Assembly (NCBI GenBank): GCA_043228905.1
Contig: JBHGNT010000022.1
Span: 2,356,001 to 2,420,000 of the forward strand
Length of the DNA: 64,000 nucleotides
Direction of reading: 5' to 3'
From: Azolla caroliniana
Lineage: Eukaryota; Polypodiophyta
The first letter of the stretch is position 1. Every line of letters starts with the position of its first letter. The translations under genes were made by a program, and so were the position numbers. Below are positions 56,494 to 64,000 of the stretch, in pieces. The notes beneath the pieces were generated by a model. It was not told the DNA's origin, made no database searches, and saw nothing but the letters and a program-made list of their open reading frames with translations.

Positions 56494-59400
56494 ATGTCTA
56501 GACCAAATGACGACCACATCACCGAACGAGGGAGACGATACACCGAACGCGAGCAACGACGGGAAGCCCTGCAGCAAGCCGTCGACGAGATCCGGCGGGA
56601 TCGGTCATTCTCCAAAACTCTTCGGAGAGTCGCAGAAGAAGCACTGCAGTTCCGGGTTCTGCAAATCCCCGACGAAGGCAGTAGCATAACAAGCCTGCAA
56701 GAGGCGGAAACGATACTGCAGACGCTTGCCGCGGGCGACGGGGACTCAGAAGCATTCGCAACACTTGAGGCGGAGTCGGAAAGCGACGGAAGCGTTGCAG
56801 CCGAGTATAAAAGCAGCCACGACACACCAAACGACCGGGAGGACGAGGGGTCGGACGACTCAGTAACACCGGCGCCAGAGGAAGAAATAACCCTGGAATT
56901 CGGTGATCGGCAACTGCCGAGGAAGGCTGAGCGGATACCGACAACACCCGCGGAGGAACCAACGGACCGGATACCGACAACACCCGCGGAGGAACCAACG
57001 GACCGGACACCGACAACACCCGCGGAGGAACCAAAGGTTCTCACACCAACGCCAACAGTGGACAGAGAGCGGAGGGAACAGGAGAGTCAATTGGACGACA
57101 CGATGCCGTACCCATACCCAAAGTACCGGGATGAGGCCGACACGGAGGCACACGTGTACGCATTCCTCCAAACATGGGAAGCCAACCATGTCTCCCAAAG
57201 ACTGACGGAGCCCGAAGCTGAACGATCCAAAATCGCCGAATTCGGCATAACCTTAGAAGGGCCGGCGGCCCAATGGCACGCAAAGCACTTACCAGGCACC
57301 TTTGCCACATTCGATGCCTTGAAGGCCAGATTCCTCAGGTTTTTTCACAGACAATTTGAGCAAAGGGAATTGGTCGGGCAGTTCTACACCACTCGGCAGG
57401 AAGAGAACGAGACTATGCCACAATTCATCATTCGGTTCCAGACCCTGCACAGCCAACTGACAAGAGCACCACCCGAAGACGAAGCCAAAGCAGTCTTTCT
57501 GGCCGCACTGAAAGAGCCACTTCGAACAATGTGCGGAGTCCTTGATTTCCAAACCAGCACAATGGACCAAGTTATTGATCGGGTTTTAGAAATGGACAAG
57601 ACTAGCCCCTTCTTGTCGATGGGGATGTTACACCGGGCACTCCCAAAGGAGGAAGACCTGAGATTCCGACAGGCCTTACAATGCACAACATGCCTAAATT
57701 CGGGACACTCAACAGTGGACTGCACCCTGCGGACACAATGTGTGATCTGCAACTCTCGAGCCCATACAGCGGACCGATGCGAATATAACCTGTTAAATCG
57801 GTAGGCAGCACCGGTTCGACACATAGAACCGCGCAATCAGAACCCAGACGAGGATCGATTCCGGAGAGACGACCGCTACCAACGCGAACGCGGTAACAGA
57901 TACGCTGATAGAAGACGCGACAACTATGAGCGAGAGGAGAGACGCAGAGATAGCTACCCCCAGGACCGGTATGACAGAGACAAATCCCCGGAAGACGACC
58001 GACGCAGAGAAGAGAGGCGACAAGGATACGCTGATACAAGACGCGACAACTATGACCGAGAGGAGAGACGCAAAGATAGCTACCCCCGGGACCGGTACGA
58101 CCGAAACGAAGCCCCACAATATGACCGACGCAGAGAAGAGAGGCGACAAGGGAACCGAAATTTCCGACGGAATCAGAAGCGTGGATTTTTCCGAAGAGAG
58201 GAACGTCGGGAGGCAGCAAGGAATGACAACCTGGTATCCGTACCGGATAACCGAAAAACCGAAGACGACCGCCGGGGCATTCCAAACCGGGGACAAAGGA
58301 GAAACGAGCAACAGTCACAAGGTGTACTGTTATTACTGCCGCAAGGAAGGCCACTATAGTAACCAATGCCCAAGCAAAAGCTATGACAAGCAGCCGGAAG
58401 TCAACATGGTTACAGCCGAAATAACAGAAGTACAGCAGGTCACAACCCGGTCAAAGGGAAAGACCGCCGAGTGGGAAGCCCAGGAGGCAATCAGAAAACA
58501 AGCGACACAATGGATCAAGGAGGTCAATGAACAGAATGCGGCAGAAGTAAGAGACCAAAATATGCCAAAAGACGAAGAAATCATACAGCAAGGAGAAAAC
58601 CCGACGTGGCAAGCGCTACAGGACTGTCAAATCGTGCTGCCGTTAGCACGACTACTACAGTTAGTGCCACGATTTACGGCAGACCTACAGGCATCCGTCA
58701 GCAAACCGAAGCCGACGCCAGCACCGGCATTCTTCTCCAACCCGGAGGAAGGACCAGCGGTGGTCGATACAAGTAGCCCGGCGATCATGGCAATCGTGAA
58801 AGGAAAGGAAATGGCTGGAACGATTATTGACGGAGGCTCCGGGGTAAATGTTATCAGCCAACAGACATGCAACGACCTGGGCATCCGGGAATGGGAACCA
58901 TGCCCCTTCTGGTTACGCATGGGGGATACTAGCTCAGTCCGACCGACCGGGCTTATCCGGGACTTGGAAATAACGATCGGAGGCCATGTATTCCGGATAT
59001 CGGCCGTGGTGCTGCAGCTGAATGTACAAGGCGCGTACCCCCTACTGCTAGGACGACCATGGCTGCGAACGGCGCATATCAAGCAGAACTGGCAAAAGAA
59101 CATGATCACATTCCGGCGAGGGAAAACAAAGGTACGAGTAACGACGCAACCACGGGTGATCACCAGTAAGGAAGCAACTCCATTGTATGCGGAAAGCATT
59201 AACATGTTGGAGGGATTACCGGACGAGGAAGTCGAGCGGTACCTCGAGGAACACCCACGAATCGTCCCACTATTTGAGGTGGATATCACGGCGGCAGTAG
59301 AACCGTACATTACGACGCCAGAAGAACCGGACCAAGCGGCGATCCGGAAACTGCGACAAGCGCAGGAATCCCTAGAGAGGGAAATGACGATATCCCAGAG

Positions 59401-62400
59401 GGTAAAAGCATCCCAACTCGAGGAGGTGGACCTCGGCACAGCAGACAAGCCCTGACCGGTAAATGTTGCAAAGGAATTACCGAAGGAAGAAAAGAAGGCA
59501 ATGGTAGCATTGTTAACAGACTTCAAGGATGTGTTCGCGTGGTCGTACGAAGACATGCGAGGGCTGGACCCCCAGCTCTATCAGCACCAAATTCACCTAA
59601 GTACGGACGCGAAACCGATTGCTCAACGCAGGTACCGGATGAATCTGAATTATGCGGCAAAGGTGAAGGAGGAAATTGATAAGCTCCTCCGGGTCGGATT
59701 TATCCGACCGGTCAAGCAGGCAACCTGGCTGAGTCCGATAGTGGTGGTCCCGAAAAAGAACGGAAAAATCCGGGTATGCGTGGACTACCGAAAACTAAAT
59801 GCCGCAACAGTGACCGATGCGTTTCCACTACCATTTACGGACGGGGTGTTAGATGCGGTAGCCGGGCACGAAGTTTACAGCTTCCTGGATGGATTTAGTG
59901 GCTACAACCAAATACGAATGAACCCGGCCGACCAAGAGAAGACAGCGTTCGTGACGGAATGGGGAGTGTTCGTCGCGGTCGTGATGATGTTCGGACTAAA
60001 GACGGCTCCAGCGACCTTTCAAAGGATAATAATGGAAATTTTCGGGGAATATATCCCCGGTTTTATGCAGGTCTTCCTTGACGATTTCGCGGTCTACAGC
60101 CGGCACGGAGAGTATCTCGATCACCTCCGGCTGTGCTTGGAGAAGTGCCGCGAGTACCGATTAAGCCTGAATCCGGCCAAATGCGTCTTTGGAGTGGCAA
60201 GCGGCAACTTGCTAGGGCATGTGGTGAGTAAGGAAGGAATCGCGGTAGATCCGGATAAAGTCAAGGCGATTCTCGATGCACCAGCACCAAGTAACGCAAA
60301 GGCTTTAAGCCGGTTCCTGGGCCAAATAAGGTGGCATAGCCGGATGATACGGCACCTCGCGGACTTCGCTACACTGTTACATACCGCCGTACATAGGGTA
60401 CCCTTCCTATGGGTAGAGACGGAGGAGGAATCCTACAAAGTGTTGAAGGTGATGCTGTCGCAAGCTCCGGTGGTGCAACCGCCGGATTGGAGTAAAAGCT
60501 TTCACGTCTTCGTCGACGCGTCGGACGTAGCAATCGGCAGCGTTCTGATGCAACTCACAAAGCCGAAATGGTACCGACCGGTGTACTACGCAAGCCGGAA
60601 ACTCTCAAAAGCCGAACGGAATTACTCTACGACGGAACGCGAGGCATTGGGAATGGTGTATAGTGTCACAAAGTACAGGCACTATCTGCTCGGAAGGAAG
60701 TTTTCCTTCCATGTCGACCATTCGGCACTACTCTACCTAGTCTCGAAGGCATCCCTGACGGGAAAAATTGCACGGTGGACACTGCTACTACAGGAATTTG
60801 AATTCGACATTTTCCACCGACCCGGGGCGCAGCATGCGGTAGCGGACTATCTAAGCAGACTCGAATCCGGAGAAGCAGGGGACGGCGTCCAGGATGAGTT
60901 TCCCGACGCCGAGTTGTTCCGGATCACGACGAAACCGGCAACGGATACAACGGTAGCCCACGAAGACACATGGCTAACTGAGATGCACCAGTTCCTGAGC
61001 ACCGGAGTTCCCCCGGAGAACATGGACCGCGATGAAAGGAAAAGGGTAGCAGTAAGAAGTAGACATTTCTGCTTGGTTGGAGACACCCTCTATCACAAGG
61101 GGGCAGATGGCATCTGGAGATGAGCAGTGCGGAGCGATGAGAAGGATCTAATCCTCAGGGAAGCCCACTATGGAATTGTCGGCGGGCATTATGCCGGCGA
61201 CGCCACCGCTCGGAAAATATGGCAGAGCGGACTGTGGTGGCCGACCACCCTAAAAGATGCCGTGAAGTATAGCAGAGAATGCGATTTGTGTCAACGACTG
61301 GGCCAACCCACAGAGCAGGCCCGGATGCCACACCACCCGGTCTTGCCCTTAGAACCGTTTCAAAAGTGGGGGTTGGACTTTGCCGGTCCCTTCAAACCAC
61401 CGGCAATGCGAACCGGAAATCGGTATGTGATAGTGGCGACCGACTATTGCACCAAATGGGTAGAAGCAAAGGCCTTACGGGACAACACGGCCGCTTCCAC
61501 GGCAAAGTTTCTGTACGAATGCATATGGTGCCAGTATGGATGCCCGATCGAGCTTATAAGTGACCAAGGAGGACATTTTCTCGGGTAGGTAGTAGAAAGC
61601 CTGACGTCATTTTACGCGGTGGTACATAAAAAGAGTACACCCTACTACCCTCAAGCCAATGGACTAGCGGAATCAACGAACAAAACTCTGCAGAACATCC
61701 TACGAAAAATCGTCAACGAGAACCGGACCGACTGGGATACGAAATTGCAAAGCGCGCTATGGGCGTACCGAACAACGTACAAAACCAGCATCCGGACAAC
61801 CCCGTTCTGACTAGCATTCGGGTTAGAAGCGGTCATGCCGGTAGAGTTCCAGATCCCCAGCTTACGGATTCAGGTGAAGGAGCGCTTAAGTGAGAACGAG
61901 TCCGAACGAATCCGGCTGGCAACGTTGTTGGAATTAGAGGAAAACCGAATAGCCAGCTTACTACAACTCGAACTAGAGCAAAGGAGGAGAAAAGCCTTCG
62001 TGGACCGACACCGGCGTGGCAATGAAAAGGAGTTCGAAGTCGGGAAACCAGTGCTACTATTCTAGACAAGGATGGGGAACATGCCGGGAAAGTTGCGGTT
62101 TCGATGGACCGGACCGTTCTGGATCACCAAGGAGTACAATGGGTCGTATCAGCTCGGCACGTTGTCTGGAGATGTCATCGGCAAGTGGGCAAATGGATTT
62201 CGGCTAAAGCCGTATAAAGGAAATATGCCAGCCAACCCGTTCAAGCGGAACCCGGAAATCCGGCAAAATGAGGAACCGACACCGACAGACGCTGCTGAAG
62301 ATATTCGGACCGAGGAAGAACCGACACCGATACTGACGAAGACTATCCCGGAAAACCGACAGAAGGATCCGGTATCCACACGAACCGACCCGAACAAATC

Positions 62401-62419
62401 GGGGGGGACCAGCAAATGA
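56494..62419 (+). pseudogene. gag-protease-RT-RNase H-integrase polyprotein of Gypsy-A2
   Basis: ATG 56494 (MSRPNDDHITERGRR); the earlier in-frame Met at 56410 lies in the LTR. Gag domain at about 57110-57590; knuckles CTTCLNSGHSTVDC and CVICNSRAHTADRC at about 57685-57780. An Arg/Asp-rich segment is doubled in frame (57899-58024, 58025-58150). An 8-bp deletion near 58272 shifts frame just before the third knuckle (about 58327-58370). Next are the DGGS protease near 58830, complete RT with FLDD at 60074-60085, RNase H, and D35E integrase. Stops are 57802 TAG, 59453 TGA, 61121 TGA, 61586 TAG, 61808 TGA and 62063 TAG; each reads CAG or CGA in a sister copy. Confidence 0.93.
57899..58150 (+). 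repeat. 126-bp in-frame tandem duplication in gag of Gypsy-A2
   Basis: Two 42-codon units of the RD/RE-rich region between knuckles 2 and 3 (RRDNYxREERR, SYPxDRYDR, RRREERRQG). A1 has one unit. Confidence 0.85.
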
Positions 62420-62858
62420 CGTGGTCCAAGCAAAAGGAAAAAAAAAATAATAATAATAATAATAATAAAATAAAATAAAAAATGACGTGGGCAAAATCGA
62501 CGCGAATCATCGTAATGATGGGGAGATCACAAGAGGAGGGAGCGCCACCATGCAACGAAGAGGCGCCATGCATTAAAGAAGGACGTGCGCGGACTTGCTA
62601 TTTAAAGCATGGAACGTGGGCACTCACACGCGGCAAACATGAAAGGACATAGTAATTATGGCGGGAGAGGAACATGCGCGGGAAACGAAAAAGGGCGGCT
62701 CGAGGCATAACCCACTATATAAGACACAGGCCTACGAAGGGCTCACTTTTTACGAATTTTCCTACATACAGGCGCAGAAGCACATAAGAGCGACCCGACG
62801 CACAGAGCACACACAGCGCGATCCCGAACTACAGGCAGCAGACGAAGAATTCGGAACA
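62420..62858 (+). promoter_or_regulatory. pol-ORF3 spacer of Gypsy-A2 with TATA box 62716-62723
   Basis: Contains an AAT/AAAT microsatellite (about 62447-62481) and TATATAAG at 62716-62723, 143 bp before the ORF3 ATG at 62859, the same spacing as in A0. Confidence 0.5.
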
Positions 62859-64000
62859 ATGGTACTGTCGGAAGAGGCACGCCAATGGATGAGGGAGAAC
62901 GGGTTAAAAGGATTGCTGCGGATCGCCGACGCTCCACCACACGCAGAACCAGAGCAGGCGGCAGCATCGATCGATATATCAGAAGTCATAGAAGGAGCAG
63001 TGCAGGCGCTCACGGGGATCAAAGCAGGAGGACTTCAAACAATCGAAAACCCTTCCAATGAAATCCTGTTCGAATATTTCGGGGAATACTCTATCAACAG
63101 CAAGGCGTACCGAACGCAGGGCGGAGAGAACCTGCTGTTTGAAGAAGTGGCCCGCGCTATGATGGAATACGGATTCGTGAATCCCCGTCCCCCAGCCATA
63201 GCCAAGTACCGGGCAGCGTTCTTAATAGCAGCGTACGAGGGCTTACAAATAGACTGGCTCCATTTCATAACCGAAGGATTGAAGGAGGCCATCAGAAATC
63301 TTGTGGAAGGAAACATGGGCCGGGATAGCACAATGGCTAACGGTGTTAGTCCCACCGGTGCTCCCCATCACACAAAAGAAAAGAGGTCGGCAGGAGACGA
63401 CGCCGAAAAAGGTCACAAAGCGCCGACAGATCTTGGAGAAACACACCCCCGGATGGACCCAGCAAGAAGCAGAACAGCAGGGGGAAGGACCATCCCGACA
63501 GCAACAGGAACCGGCAACAAAGGCAAAACCGGCAGGTAAAGGCAAAGGGAAAGCGGCCGAGGAGGAACCGGTAGCGCGCAAACTAATCCATATAACGCTG
63601 CGACGGCCGGAACCGGAACCAGAGGTCTCTAGACAAAAGGTCCGCCTGGTAACCGCACCGGAGGAGGAAACTGAAACAAAGGACTCATCTGAACCACTGG
63701 TAAGACTCCCAGCAAGACAAGGTCGGGAGAAACAGGCGAAAGGACCGGCTCCACCAGTGGACAGAACTCAGCAGAGGGCGCAAGGACCATCTCCAGTAGC
63801 CGAGACGGAAACAGCACCGGAACCCGTACCCAGGGAAGCAGCACCGACACCGGTTGGGCCGGACTTCAGAAAACCGGTCATCCCAGAGAAGAAGAAGGAA
63901 CAAGCGCCGGAGCCGGAGCCAGAGAAGAGGCCGGAAAATCAGCCTGGCTTAAGTGAGCAAGGCCACCCCGACACCGGAAGAACAAAGCCACAATGGCTAA
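62859..64000 (+). pseudogene. third ORF of Gypsy-A2 (5' part, runs off window)
   Basis: ATG 62859 (VLSEEARQWMREN). The N-terminal domain is uninterrupted to codon about 150. A 5-base loss near 63312 (GGAAACATGGG in place of GGAAAAAAGCCATGGG) then shifts frame. Beyond it the normal frame continues without a stop to the window edge: QWLTVLVPPV, QKKRGR, then the Pro/Glu-rich linker. The coiled coil would lie outside the window. Confidence 0.8.

Larger units (their letters stand above)
56052..64000 (+). mobile_element. Gypsy-A2, LTR retrotransposon, 3' end outside window
   Basis: 5' LTR, gag-pol and the first two-fifths of ORF3. By comparison with A1 about 2 kb is missing on the right. Closely similar to A0 and A1. 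Confidence 0.95.

Noticed and set aside
57926-58272. Start of the second A2 ORF (MSERRDAEIATP)
   Set aside because: The true gag frame runs through this region in another phase up to the 8-bp deletion near 58272; only the part after it is real.
58627-59556. 309-codon antisense ORF over protease/RT of A2 (also 868-1335 in A0 and 35107-36030 in A1)
   Set aside because: It mirrors the sense polyprotein, has low-complexity Ser-rich composition and no recognisable domain; the sense strand explains its conservation.
1-64000. Host protein-coding genes, rRNA or functional tRNA genes
   Set aside because: Every ORF with recognisable domains belongs to a retrotransposon, and no intron-exon gene or RNA gene was recognised on either strand.

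Overview
This window looks like repeat-rich nuclear DNA of a land plant. I find no host gene. Almost every base with coding potential belongs to an LTR retrotransposon. The plant call rests on three things: Ty1/copia elements with the usual initiator-Met-tRNA primer site, a chromodomain chromovirus, and Ty3/gypsy elements with an IDGGS protease and FLDDF reverse transcriptase like the Tat/Athila/Ogre side of the plant tree. The lineage within plants is not settled; the unusual gypsy families would fit a non-seed plant (weak inference).

Layout. Names are mine. Gypsy-A0 (+) runs 1-7954, lacks its 5' end, and sits inside Copia-1 (+), whose remainder is 7955-11904. A Copia-3 remnant (12052-13360), unassigned AT-rich DNA (13361-14177), a minus-strand Gypsy-F 3' end (14178-15990) and a broken copia LTR (16035-16317) follow. 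From 16318 to 56051 there is a Russian-doll nest. Gypsy-E (+) holds Gypsy-D (+, 18519-55560). D holds Gypsy-C (+, 22627-46907, target duplication TTCCC). C holds Gypsy-B (+, 24385-40071, duplication CGAGC). B holds Gypsy-A1 (-, 28486-38522, duplication AGTCT). D's 3' LTR is also split by Copia-2 (-, 48817-55028, duplication TTTAC). Gypsy-A2 (+) starts at 56052 and runs off the right edge. Hand-counted LTR-pair divergence rises from the inside out (A1 about 2%, B about 4%, C about 6%, D about 10%), which agrees with the nesting order.

How the parts work. The A and C families encode gag with three CCHC knuckles, protease, RT, RNase H and (A only) integrase in one frame. They also carry a third, sense-strand ORF of about 970 codons. 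It has a conserved N-terminal domain, basic nuclear-type signals, a long coiled coil and an acidic tail, and in A it is preceded by a conserved TATA box. B is a 5.6 kb chromovirus whose sequence just after the 5' LTR is perfectly complementary to the predicted first 12 nt of its own transcript. This is the arrangement known from self-priming Tf1/sushi elements. A 501-bp B-derived insert in Copia-2 (53949-54449) has the structure expected if that 12-mer had primed reverse transcription. D, E and F form a separate, badly decayed gypsy lineage. All elements carry stops or frameshifts; where copies can be compared, most stops are C-to-T changes at CG or CHG sites.
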